In this document: positions 40,645 to 50,800 of the stretch, in pieces | Numbering within the stretch: position 1 is the first letter of the stretch | Layout of the letters: every line of letters starts with the position of its first letter | Source of the DNA: Actinomycetes bacterium | GTDB taxonomy: Bacteria > Actinomycetota > Coriobacteriia > Anaerosomatales > JAGXFU01 | Assembly: GCA_024637115.1 (NCBI GenBank) | Contig: JAGXFU010000005.1 | Span: forward strand, 64,001 to 128,000 | Direction of reading: 5' to 3' | Length of the DNA stretch: 64,000 nucleotides | The notes under the pieces: model-generated | Seen by the model: the letters and a program-made list of their open reading frames with translations, nothing else | What the model was told of the DNA's origin: nothing | The model's database searches: none | Program-made: the position numbers and the translations under genes

Positions 40645-41310
40645 CTAGAAGCGATCGAATGTCTGGTCGACGTTCTCCACCGGATTGCCAAGCACGCGTA
40701 TGCGTGCGTCACTCACCTCGACGATGATCGCATCCTGCTCCGAGTCATCCTTCATCATCTTCTCGAACAAGATGGGAACCTCAATGCGAGAACCCCCTGG
40801 TCCGTCGGGGTAGATCACAACCACCGATGGTTTGTCGACTGTCACGGACAGAGCGCCCGTGTCCGAATCGGCAGTCTCATCCGGGCTCCACGACGAGGCC
40901 CCGATCGAAATCAGGAATCCCTCGACGGGCACATCTTCCGCATCGTTCCACCACATGACTCGAACACGCTTCACCAGGCCATCAGGACTCGCTGCGGACT
41001 CATCATTGCCGTCCGAGGTACTCTCTCCAGGGCTTGAGGGCGAAGATAGCGTACCCGCGGGTGCGCCGGACGCTGTCCCGTCATCGACGGCAGGCGCAGC
41101 CGTGCGTGTGGATGCGGAGTCCAGGCCATTGCTCCCAGAAATCATTGCGACATCCCCAGTCGTGTCGCCCGCGACCAATGGATCGGGTGCGCCACGGCCA
41201 CCGCCGGGACTCGCGCTCATCACAGCCAGTGACACGGCGACAGCGAGAAAGACCGCAGCAGCAGCACCGACCTGGACACCGCGCTTGCGTATGATTGAAT
41301 TCAGATTCAT
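40645..41310 (-). CDS. Secreted or single-pass protein of unknown function
   Basis: 221 residues. N-terminal hydrophobic helix (about 13-32) acting as signal or anchor, a long Ser/Gly/Asp-rich linker and a beta-rich C-terminal domain of about 100 residues (VKRVRVMWWNDAEDVPVEGFL, GALSVTVDKPSVVVIYPDG, AIIVEVSDARIRVLGNP). The domain resembles a carboxypeptidase-regulatory or Ig-like fold but I cannot name it. GGAGG precedes the ATG. Co-transcribed with the large NHL protein, so possibly a partner on the cell surface. Confidence 0.7.
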   Translation of the reverse strand: MNLNSIIRKRGVQVGAAAAVFLAVAVSLAVMSASPGGGRGAPDPLVAGDTTGDVAMISGSNGLDSASTRTAAPAVDDGTASGAPAGTLSSPSSPGESTSDGNDESAASPDGLVKRVRVMWWNDAEDVPVEGFLISIGASSWSPDETADSDTGALSVTVDKPSVVVIYPDGPGGSRIEVPILFEKMMKDDSEQDAIIVEVSDARIRVLGNPVENVDQTFDRF

Positions 41311-41496
41311 CGAGCCTCCAGAAAGCTACGTCCCGACAAGGACAAAACCCAACCGAATGCACACGCACCAGGTAGCAAAGACGGTACCGTTCTCACATTG
41401 CGCACAGCCCATCGCGTGATACCATCGACGAGATCGGCCCACCGAACGCAGCCACCAGTGATCAAGGACGCCTCGAAGGACATCAGGGAGACCGCC

Positions 41497-41706
41497 ATGG
41501 AGACGATTGATCGCTTGATCCGCGCGTTGCAGTTCCCGCTAGACGACCCTTCGCGCACACTGATCGCGGTGCTCGTGGTGGTTGCTGCGGGGCTGCTCGT
41601 CGCAGTGGTGCTCATCGCAATAGCATCTCCCGAGGGGACGAAGGACACGTCTCCTAGCGCCGAACCCAACGACGACGATGAAACCGATTCCGCCGTTGGC
41701 ATGTAG
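41497..41706 (+). CDS. Small single-pass membrane protein
   Basis: 69 residues: short amphipathic N-terminus (METIDRLIRALQFPLDDPSR), one transmembrane helix (TLIAVLVVVAAGLLVAVVLIA) and an acidic tail ending DDDETDSAVGM. GGGAG lies six to seven bases before the ATG at 41497. The hydrophobic and charged pattern supports this frame over the opposite-strand frame, which looks random. It converges on the hexaheme cytochrome gene with a 14-base gap. Function unknown. Confidence 0.6.
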   Translation: METIDRLIRALQFPLDDPSRTLIAVLVVVAAGLLVAVVLIAIASPEGTKDTSPSAEPNDDDETDSAVGM

Positions 41707-41720
41707 GGCGCGCAGGACTC

Positions 41721-42635
41721 CTAGAAGTCCAAACCGATTCCGCTCCCGCTCCCATCACGGTGACAACGTAGACACACGCCATCCTCGCTGTTGGTGACCG
41801 TCGCCTGAGTTGCATCGACAGACGTTGGAGCCGATACCAGGAACTGATCGCCTGCGGTGAAGTGAGGCCACGCACCGGGTGTCACACCAAAGTCGCTCGC
41901 ATGGCACGAAGTGCAGTATGTCGAGTTCTTCCAGGCAACCTGACCAGCGAACGAAGCGTTCGGATTCGAGTAGCTGGCTGTCGCTGTCGTCATGATGTGT
42001 GATTCCATGTCGTAGGCATCGGCAAAGTGCGGGCCGCCCACGTCGGAGGTCAGCCAGAAGTGACAACCGGCGCACCATTTAGTGAGCGCAGTGTAGTAGT
42101 CGTCTGTAGAGAGCGGTGCACCCGCGACAACGTCGTACTTGGGATCAAAGAAGTCCTGCGTCTTTGCGCCCTTGAGCAGTCGCTGAGTGAGATACATGTT
42201 GTCCGTCATTGAGACATCCGCAGCATGCACTTGGTGACATCTCGTGCACTGAACGCCCTGCTCAACGCCAAGCCCGTTGTCGAAACTGTTGTGGGCGTTG
42301 CTGTAGTCGGTGCCACGGTAGTTGTCGGGATCACCCTCATACACTTGCGTGTATCCGCCGGCTCCACCCATATGACAGTACGTGCAGGCGTTTGCAGCGG
42401 TATCCGGAAGGAGCATCTCGCCACCAAACCCAGCAGAGTGCACTGCATGACACACGGCGCATTTCTGAGTGGCAGTGGCATATCCACCATGCGGAGAGGT
42501 TCCCTGTCCGGGCAGACCCGAGACGTCGGCCCACGACAAGTAGCCCGCGGCAATCGCAGGCGAAGCGCACACCAAAACAAATGAGAACGCAAGAACCAGA
42601 ACCGCTCCGCGCACCCATCTACGTGTGTCTGTCAT
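41721..42635 (-). CDS. Secreted hexaheme c-type cytochrome, OmcS-like heme order
   Basis: 304 residues. Signal peptide (about 1-29, SPAIAAG). Six CXXCH sites: CAVCH, CTYCH, CTRCH, CAGCH, CTSCH, CLRCH. Landmarks are HGGYATATQKCAVCHAVH, EMLLPDTAANACTYCH, VQCTRCHQVHA, KWCAGCH, YCTSCHASDFG and VCLRCHRDG, the order found in OmcS-type filament cytochromes (CEGCHTMH, MLL...CLNCH, CSSCHDPH, WCANCH, CLSCHRAH, CNKCH; recalled, not aligned by software). The ATG at 42635 has AGGAGGG upstream. Partner of the NHL and TPR genes upstream. Confidence 0.86.
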   Translation of the reverse strand: MTDTRRWVRGAVLVLAFSFVLVCASPAIAAGYLSWADVSGLPGQGTSPHGGYATATQKCAVCHAVHSAGFGGEMLLPDTAANACTYCHMGGAGGYTQVYEGDPDNYRGTDYSNAHNSFDNGLGVEQGVQCTRCHQVHAADVSMTDNMYLTQRLLKGAKTQDFFDPKYDVVAGAPLSTDDYYTALTKWCAGCHFWLTSDVGGPHFADAYDMESHIMTTATASYSNPNASFAGQVAWKNSTYCTSCHASDFGVTPGAWPHFTAGDQFLVSAPTSVDATQATVTNSEDGVCLRCHRDGSGSGIGLDF

Positions 42636-42763
42636 CGGCCCTCCTGGTCGAGCGTGGCACAATGTTCGATATTGACTAGCATAGTTGGAGCCACATTAAG
42701 GATACTATAGAAACTCGCGGCCTTAGTGAAGAGGAAACGGGTGTTCTGCCAGGTTATTCTGGC

Positions 42764-43963
42764 CTATTCCTCGATTTCCTCGTCAATCTCGATGGCCGCT
42801 CCGGTCCAACGCTTCATTTTGACATATGAGACCACCGCAAGCACGGCTGCTCCCAACATCAACGAACCCGGTAACAGCGCATATCGCCAGGGCGAAGATG
42901 CGACTCGTCTGACAGGGGCAAGAACTGACCCCTTCGAGCCGGGAATGCGAACGATCTGAGCACGGTTGTTCTGCGTATCAGCTACCACAAACCAATCATG
43001 GAGTTCATCGTAGGCCACCGACGTCGGATAATGGAACTGCCCGTCGTAGCGACCGAATCCTCCGTATGATTCCAGTGCTTCTCCGGTGCTCGGATCGACA
43101 ACGACAAGCTCGAATCTGAACGCATCCACCACGATAAGGCGACCGGCACCGTCGAAACAGAGATCCTGAGGCAGGTCCCACACACTGCCGCTCGTCTCAC
43201 TCGACGTCATGGTTGCTTCCATTGAAGGATCTGGCGCAGGAGGCGTCTCTGGGTTGGCCCAGATCAACGATCCGTCGCCGTCAAAGCACTGCAGGCGCTT
43301 ATTGAACGCATCGGCGATGTAGATACGCCCCGCCTCATCGGTCGTAATCCCGAGGTACGCATCGATCTGCCCGGGCCGTACTCCCCGAGTCCCAAAGTCC
43401 AGCAATCGATCCCCATTGTGGGTGTAGATGATGATCTTGCCCTGATCGAGCACATAGACGCGCGAATCATCGACCCATACACCACGCGCCTGAACATCGA
43501 CCTGCATTTCCCGAATGAACGTACCTGCGGCGTCGAAGACGATGACCTTCTTTGCCCAGGAATCCGCGATGAAGACCTCTCCGTTCTCCTGATCGACTGC
43601 CACCGCCTCCGGCCGGATGAACTGACCCTCGAGGTAGCCGCCCGCCCCTGTGTGAAGCAGCGAGTCAAAACCTCCCGATGAATTGAACACCATGACCCGC
43701 GCCCGAATCGGATCGGTGACATACACCCGGCCATCCGGAGCAACCGCGACCGATGAAGGGCTGGCCAGTTGCTCGTCTTCGGCAGGTCCGAATCCGTAGA
43801 GGGAGCGAACCCACGTCATGTCATCCGCAGTACGCGGAACGAGCAATGGGTTCTCGGCCTGAACGTGCAGAAAGATGGTCAGCAGCCACACGAGAACTGC
43901 CAGCAGAATCGCAATAGCAAGGGTGAGTAGCGAACGGGTGAGTGAGCGGCGATGATATCCCAT
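42764..43963 (-). CDS. Membrane-anchored six-bladed NHL propeller protein (cassette B)
   Basis: 399 residues. N-terminal transmembrane helix (about 10-32), six blades (GRVYVTDPIRARVMVFN, GEVFIADSWAKKVIVFD, SRVYVLDQGKIIIYT, GRIYIADAFNKRLQCFD, RLIVVDAFRFELVVVD, WFVVADTQNNRAQIV), then a second hydrophobic helix near the C-terminus (LLPGSLMLGAAVLAVVSYV) and an acidic end (EIDEEIEE). The second helix is absent from the cassette A paralogue and would pin the propeller to the membrane at both ends. The start overlaps the TPR stop by one base. Confidence 0.85.
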   Translation of the reverse strand: MGYHRRSLTRSLLTLAIAILLAVLVWLLTIFLHVQAENPLLVPRTADDMTWVRSLYGFGPAEDEQLASPSSVAVAPDGRVYVTDPIRARVMVFNSSGGFDSLLHTGAGGYLEGQFIRPEAVAVDQENGEVFIADSWAKKVIVFDAAGTFIREMQVDVQARGVWVDDSRVYVLDQGKIIIYTHNGDRLLDFGTRGVRPGQIDAYLGITTDEAGRIYIADAFNKRLQCFDGDGSLIWANPETPPAPDPSMEATMTSSETSGSVWDLPQDLCFDGAGRLIVVDAFRFELVVVDPSTGEALESYGGFGRYDGQFHYPTSVAYDELHDWFVVADTQNNRAQIVRIPGSKGSVLAPVRRVASSPWRYALLPGSLMLGAAVLAVVSYVKMKRWTGAAIEIDEEIEE

Positions 43964-44727
43964 CAGGGTGTCTCTCCAAGCGCGCGCAGTCCGTCCACCG
44001 CAGCCGGAAGGTCCGCCACAAAACGAAGTGCCTCACGGTAGGCCGCACTGGCGGCCTGAGTGTCGCCTGCCTCGGCATAGATGTCACCGAGTGCTGCCAA
44101 CAGCGAGGCATCGTTAGGTGAAATCACACGAGCGGCCTCAAAGTCAGCGATTGCCGCGTTAGAGTCGCCAAGCTCACGATGCGTGATACCCCGTCCCAGA
44201 AGAATCAACGCGAGTTGAGAGTTGGGCGAAGCGGTGACCACGCCCTGCTTCTCGAGTTCGCGTAGCGTGGACTCGTATGCTGCGGTCGACTCTGCGACTG
44301 CAGCATCGTAGCTGAGAATCGCATCCGCGTAGCGCCCTGAGACCCGCAAGACTTCGGCCTGCGCATAAAGATAGTCCGCAGTCTCCCCCAACTGACGCGC
44401 GCGCTCTATGGTGCTTTGGGCCAGGTCGAAACGATCTGCCTGCGCGTATGCGAACGCAAGTCGAAGATAGCCCTCTTGCTCGAGCGGCTGCTCAATTGTG
44501 GCTGCCTTATATCGCTCGATATCGCGCTCAAGTGACGTACGAGGTGCATCGACGGTACGAAGGTACAGAGTGAAGGCGAGCGCGGAGGCGAGAATGACCA
44601 CGATCAGAAGGCCCGCAACGAGCGCGAGCCAACGAGAGAGCGGATCCGCGGTCGGCACACGTGCCTCTGGGCGGGGCGTCTCCACCTCAGGCGGGCCTTC
44701 AGGTGATGTGCGGACATCCTGGTTCAT
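43963..44727 (-). CDS. Membrane-anchored TPR protein (cassette B)
   Basis: 254 residues. Soluble Pro-rich N-terminus, one transmembrane helix (about 33-57), then TPR-like repeats (EQEGYLRLAFAYAQADRFDLAQ, TADYLYAQAEVLRVSGRYADAI, SQLALILLGRGITHRELGDSNAA, DASLLAALGDIYAEAGDTQAA). Start ATG at 44727 with AAGGAA six bases upstream. Paralogue of the TPR gene at 29200. A strong hairpin lies between it and the giant cytochrome gene upstream. Confidence 0.82.
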   Translation of the reverse strand: MNQDVRTSPEGPPEVETPRPEARVPTADPLSRWLALVAGLLIVVILASALAFTLYLRTVDAPRTSLERDIERYKAATIEQPLEQEGYLRLAFAYAQADRFDLAQSTIERARQLGETADYLYAQAEVLRVSGRYADAILSYDAAVAESTAAYESTLRELEKQGVVTASPNSQLALILLGRGITHRELGDSNAAIADFEAARVISPNDASLLAALGDIYAEAGDTQAASAAYREALRFVADLPAAVDGLRALGETP

Positions 44728-44824
44728 TGGGTTCCTTGACTGTATGGCGGCGCATCTGCGCACCTCACCGATGCTATCAGTACAGCAAGCGGCATGCGAG
44801 AGCTCACACGCATTGCACCGAATC

Positions 44825-44858
44825 GAAGCGGGTCCGGGGGATCCCCCGGACCCGCTTC
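44825..44858. terminator. Perfect 34-base palindrome downstream of the giant cytochrome
   Basis: Starting GAAGCGGGTCCGGGGG, a 17-base arm and its exact complement meet with no spacer (in RNA the inner GAUC would form the loop). It lies 23 bases past the stop of the giant cytochrome and about 100 bases before the TPR start. No U-tract follows on the minus strand. It may terminate, or only partly attenuate, transcription into the TPR-NHL-cytochrome genes. Confidence 0.7.
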
Positions 44859-44880
44859 TCTGTTCAGATTCAATCGATCC

Positions 44881-47800
44881 CTAGGGGAACTTGTTCCCGT
44901 TGCTGGGCGTACCGCTCGTGCTGTGTGTATCGCAACCGCTCGTCGAGCAGTCGCCGGCGGACCAACTCGCACCATCGTTGTGCGAACGGTTAGATACGCC
45001 AGTGAGACGAGTCGATGCATACGGAGCCGGATCCGTGGTGTATCCAAGCAGACGTGGACGCTTCCACGCGTGAGGTATCTTCACGTGGCAGCCGGTGCAC
45101 GCGCCGTAGTTGGTGCCCCAGTGGTCGCTACCCCGGTTGTGCACCTGCGAGTTGTAGGCCCCCACGTTGGGCTTGTGGCACTTTTCGCAGATGGGGACAC
45201 CGGCTGCTCCACTATCGTTCCACGTACCGTTGTTGTTGTAGAGGGCTCCGGTCGTATACGTGTTGTTGTAGCCCGACTCAAGCGAGATCGTCATTGCCGC
45301 GCCGTGCGGTCCAAGAGCGCCGCTGTAGTCGTGACAATCGTTGCAGTAGATCATGGTTGTCGAGTTCAGGGTTCGATTGCCAGGCTGCAATGTCGTCGTC
45401 TGGAACACACGGTTGTCCATCGTGCTCGTCCAGTTCCAGCTCACGTTGCTGGCCCCACCCGCGGTCCATGTCTTGACTACTCCAGTCATGCTGCTGTAAA
45501 CGCGATGGCCAGACCAGGAGTTGTCGAACTGAGTGCTTCCGAGGGTGGACGTCGTTCCCTGACGCTGCCTGTGCGGTGCGCTCTTGGTCGACGTCGTGTG
45601 GCAATCGTCGCATTCTGCGCCCGCACCAGCATCGATGACCGAGTCAACGATCGCCGTTGTGGGGGAGTACGTGCCAGGCGTGTAGTTCGTCTTGTGGCAC
45701 ACAGAGCACTGCCTGGCCGTGTTCGCGGTGAGGACGAAGTGATCGTTTGCCATGTCGTCATCGTGACAGCCGGTGCACTGGGAGAAGCTCACTGTGCCGC
45801 CAAAGACGTTAACCGTCTCGTGATGATTCTCGGCGTCCGAACCGGTGTCGATATGCTCATCGATGTTCACGCCCACGTGACAACCGGCGTTCTGGCAGTT
45901 CTTGATCGTCGGGTGCGCCGTGTTGCTCGTGTGACAGATCGGACAGCCACTGTTCGCTGTACGAGCGTGGATGTTCGCTACATCAGCCACGTTGTGGCAC
46001 TCGGTACCGTTCGGGTTGTTCTGACAGCTTGCAGCCGTTGCACCAGAACCTGATGCGGACTGCGGCGTGACCGTGACTGCATCGATGTAGAGCAGGTCAC
46101 CTGTGCTGTTGTCAGCGTACAGGCGGAAGCGAACGCCATTGACCGTGGCAGGTAGACCCGTGAAGGTCTCTGTGGTCCACGCCTTGCTACCCGCAGGTGC
46201 GTAGTTCTTGATGTCAGTCCAGGCTCCACCGTTGTTGGTGGTGTACTGCACCACGACATCGTCTGCAGCCTCAAGGTTGTCCCAGCGAATCGCGTAGCTC
46301 ACGTTGACCGAGTCGGCGTTGCTGTTGTCGATTCCGGTCTTGGTCAGGTTGTACCACTGCGGACCAGTTCCGACCGCACGCGCGGCGTAGGTGCCAGCGC
46401 TCTTGACCGCCGATTGCACACTCCATCCACCAGTACCGCTCGTCTGGCCCTCCACGAGGATATCGTCAACGTACATGTACTCGGCAAACGAAGCGTCGGA
46501 GACATCGGCGACGAGCCTGATGCTCGTACTCGTAAGATTCGGCAACCAAGCGGCCGGAATGGTCATTTGTAGCTGCTGGAGGCTTTCCGTCGATTGACCC
46601 CACGCATCGAGATCGACGACGGACCCGGCCTCAGATGCTCCAGGCGCACTCGAGAGCAGATACGTATTCGCGCCAGATCGGAACTCCACATCGAATCGGT
46701 CACCGCTCCCCGTGCCGCCAGCCCAGACCTCGTGGTCAATCTGCGCACCGAGCTGAAGCGTAATTCTCGCCGTGGAGAAGCTCGACAGGTTGAAGAGATT
46801 CGTGGAGTCCATTCGCATGTCGGTGTTAGCTGTACCGTTCGTGCGCACCGCTTGGCTTGGCAGGTTGATCCCGCTGCCACCGGTATTGGTCGTTCCCGGA
46901 CCCGCGGTCGTCCAGTCGGTACCGTTGATGGTCCAACCGGTCAGATTCGAGAAGCTATGGGAGTACACGGTCGTCCAGCTACCAGCGCCGGTGTCTGCAC
47001 TCGTCCAGTTGTTGAAGTTGTTGGTCTCGAATCCGTCGGAGAAGCCAGCACCGAGTACCGGTCCGCCCCCGGCAAAGAAGGCCGTGCCCGGAGTCGTGAG
47101 TGACCAGCTGCTCGCATTGTGCTTCTCGGTCCAACCTGAGCCTGCGGTGCGGTGCAGGCCACCAGCACCCGAGGCCACGCTATGGCAGGAGCTGCTCTCG
47201 CCAGCGCAACCCCCGCTCCATGGATTCACGAAGTTGTCGACCTTGAGCTCATGGCAGGCCACGCACACGTCAGCGTCCGGCACCGGAACCGTTGAGAAGC
47301 CGACGGTATTCTTGGTGTGCTCGGTCATCAGATCAGTCGTATGGCACCCGGCACACGGACGCTCGTAGGAGTTGCCCGTCGTGTCCGGATAGTAGTAGTT
47401 CAGCGTGACGCCAAAGTCTGTGGTGCCCCAGTCCGACCCGGAGATATCAGCTGTCTCCGTGTGCGTCGTAACGTTGGAGTCGTAGTGGAACTGATAGGCC
47501 GGTGTATCCAAGGGGTTGTAGTAGACATCGCCGTTGGCTGTATAGCCGTCGTGACATGTCACGCAATCAGCCGTCATCCCAGCGGTACCGCCCAGGTTCG
47601 AGCCCATGTTGTGACACGTTCCACAGTTGTCACTATGAATGGTCTTGATGTTCGTGGACTCATGGCAACGAGTGCAACCGCCTGTGTCACCAGCAACGCT
47701 CGTATCGTGCGCATTGGGATCATGCGCATCGGTCGTGTGACAGTCGCCGCCTGTACCACAGCTGGTGGCCGTAGGCTTCCAGCCCTGTTTGGCGTAGTCA

Positions 47801-50800
47801 TGGCACCCTGAGAGGTTGCAGCCGGCAAAACTGCTGCCTCCGTCACCCTTGTGGAGCTCGTGCAGGTTGAGACTCGTATGACAACCGCTCGTCTGACAGG
47901 AGCCAGCACCCCCTGCTTCGGTCGCAGTGACGACCGGAGCGGTCGTGCCATGCTCCGACTTGCCGGGCATGTCGGTCCCGTTGTGGCAGTCCGCGCATGC
48001 ATTGTTGGTCCAGTTGGCGGCGACCTGCGCGGTCACACCAGCGCTGTAGTTGTGACAATCTGCGCACGTGGTCGCACCGAGCGTCTGAAGGCCCTGATGC
48101 TGATTGTACAGACCGACCGTTCCGCTTCCGAGTGCGTGACAATCCTTACACGTTGCACTCGCAGTTCCACCAACAAACCCGCGCGCCGTGTTCGTGATGC
48201 CAGTCGGCATGTGCAGCGTGACGCTGTAGTGACCGCTCGTGTCGACAAGGCCGACCGCGTCGGGAGCGTTGGTGTAGGTGCCGTCATGACAGTCCTGGCA
48301 CGTGTTCGGGTTCACGTGGGTGGCCTTGCTCGGGTTGACAACCCCGCCCAATGTCGCCACGTGGCAGAGGCCATCAGTACATCCACTGGCCGGGTGATAG
48401 ACCTGATAGTCCGTACCCGCGCTCGTATCGTGACAGCCGCTGCCGGAGTTCGTGCAACCGGAGATGGTCGCGTTGTCGTAGTCAGAGCCGGTGAGATCCA
48501 GCTCGTGTCCATGGCCACCAGCGTGGCAGCCAGCCGTATCACAGTTGACGCTTGCGGGAACCGCGGTGTTCGTGTCGTGACAGGTGTTGAGACACGTGGT
48601 CACGGTAGCGTTGCCCGTGACAGAGTTCTTGTGGATGAGATCTACGTTGTCGGTGTCATGGCATCCGCCACCGCCGCACGACGTGTCGTATGACGCGGGT
48701 GCGTTGTGTACGGTGTTGAATCCGGTATGGCTCGAGCCGGTCGTGTGACATGCAACGCAGCGATCAGTCCACGCACCGGCAAAGCCGTCGACGTTGACTT
48801 CGTGACATGCGACGCACTTGTCGCCATACGTGCCAGGCACGCCGGAGAACGCCGAGGTCGCCTTGAAGTGCTCGGGCTTCATCTCGAGCAGGTGACAGCT
48901 CACGCATGAGTTGCCATCAGTGTTCGCATAACCCGTGTCCGCACCGTCGGCGGTATGGATCGCCTCGGTACCGTTGTAGTGGTTCGCATCGTACGGGCTG
49001 TAGTTGCCGTTGGGGTCGTTGTGCGGCTCAGCGACCAGGCCCGCTGCGTGACACTCCACGCAGTCGCTCGTCTTGCCGGCCGTGATGCCGGGATACGATC
49101 CGTTGTTGTGGCAGGTATCGCACGTGGGGTGCAATCCGCGAAGATCGGCCGCCGGTGCGCCTTCATCGTGGCAGTTCAGGCAGTTGCCGGTATCGGTGCT
49201 GACCTCGTGAACGGTGAGGTCGTGACCCGTGTGGCAGTCATCGCAGCCGCTGATGGCTGAGAGGTCGGTGTCAGCATTGGTGTGACACACGTTGCAGCTC
49301 GTGTTCGAGCCGCCATCGACCGCGGCAAGGTGCAACGTGGCGATGTCATCGGTGTTCGCGCTGTGACAGCCGCCGGCAGAACAGCCAAGGCTCGTCGCAG
49401 ACGCGCTCAGGTCATGCGTGGCCAGGCCTGCGGCGCCATGGTTGGATCCGTGGCAGTCAGCGCATGCGTCATTGGTCCAGCTGGCCGCAACCTCGGCGGC
49501 TGCATCAATCGGCGCACTCGACGTGTGACACTCGAAGCACTCAACAGCTCCGCTTGAGAGCGTGAATGTGTGCTCTGCCTTGAGCGAGGTGGCGTGGCAG
49601 CTCGAGCACGTCTTGTTGGCGATCGCTGTGCCCATGCCTGTCGCTGTATGCTCGGCCAGGTACGGGTCGTAGTGGTTCGGATCGTAGGGCTGGTAGTCGT
49701 AGGTGCCGAGCACGGTGGAGTTGTGACAGTCCGTGCAGCGCGCCTCGTAGTTGTCCTGGAGATAGTGAGTCAGATCGTTTGTCGGCAGGTGGTTGTGACA
49801 TGTGTAGCACATGCCTCCGTGGAAGATCAGTCCAGCTGCCTTGTCGAACTTCGTGTGACAGGTCAGGCAGTCGGCGTTGGCCGCTGTGAGCGCGGGTGTG
49901 GCGTTGGGGTCGTGTGCGGTGTCCGTGTCGTGGTTGCCATGACAATCCGAACATGTCGTGACCGTGGGCACTGCGTTTGGCGTGGTGTGGCACGACTGGC
50001 AACTCGACCCGCGTGGATCCGAGACCGTGGCGTTGAACGGGTCGGTGTGGATCAGGTCGATCTTATCGGTGTCGTGGCACAGCGCGCCGTCGCAGCCGCC
50101 TTCCGTGGCAGACCAGTCGTGTTTGCTCGTGTACTCCGCGCTCTCGTGAGGCAGGCCTGCATCGACAGCGCCGGCCGGGTCGTGACAGGCGTTGCATGTG
50201 TTGGTGGTGTTGGGTGTGTCGAGCCAACCAGCCGGGAAGAAGCTCGCGTTATGGCAGTCAGCACAGCCGATCGCGGCGTCGCCGGGATCCGTGAGCGAGC
50301 TCGACTTGCCGTGCTCGGAGGTCAACTCGAGGATATGGCACGTCGAGCAGAGCTCGCCGCCGGTCCGCGGCACGCCGGCGTTGGCGTTCGAGCCGTTGTG
50401 AGGCGGTGCCGGGTGGCTGACCATGTCAACGACGCCGGAGCCTGTGTGGCATCCGGAGTCGGTGCAGTCCCTGGTCGAGGGGAACACGTCCGGGCCGTGA
50501 CAGGTCAGACAGTCGGTGGCCCAGCCGTTTGAAACGAGCGAGGAATGCTGGCCTCGGCTCGCGTTGGTGTCGTCGTGAATGACCGAGAGGTCATCTCCGT
50601 GGCACGCGCGACAGTCAGCCGTAGCAGCAACGCCGCTCGCGTCGTGATCTGAGTCGATGAAGTTGTGGGGCTGCTCTGAGTTCGCGAGCTGGTGACAACC
50701 GGTCACCGAGCCGTCGCCGGCCCACGTGCACGAACCATAGCCGGGGCTTGCGGGGTTTGAGAACTCATCGAGGGTGTAGTCCGCATAGACCGGGTGGCAC

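Noticed and set aside
41307-41702. Minus-strand 131-codon frame opposite the small membrane protein
   Set aside because: Ser/Thr-rich with no ribosome site; the plus frame has a clean transmembrane helix and a GGGAG site.
44794-46053. 419-codon plus-strand frame opposite the giant cytochrome 3' end
   Set aside because: Val/Arg-rich shadow of the CXXCH-coding strand, with no credible start.
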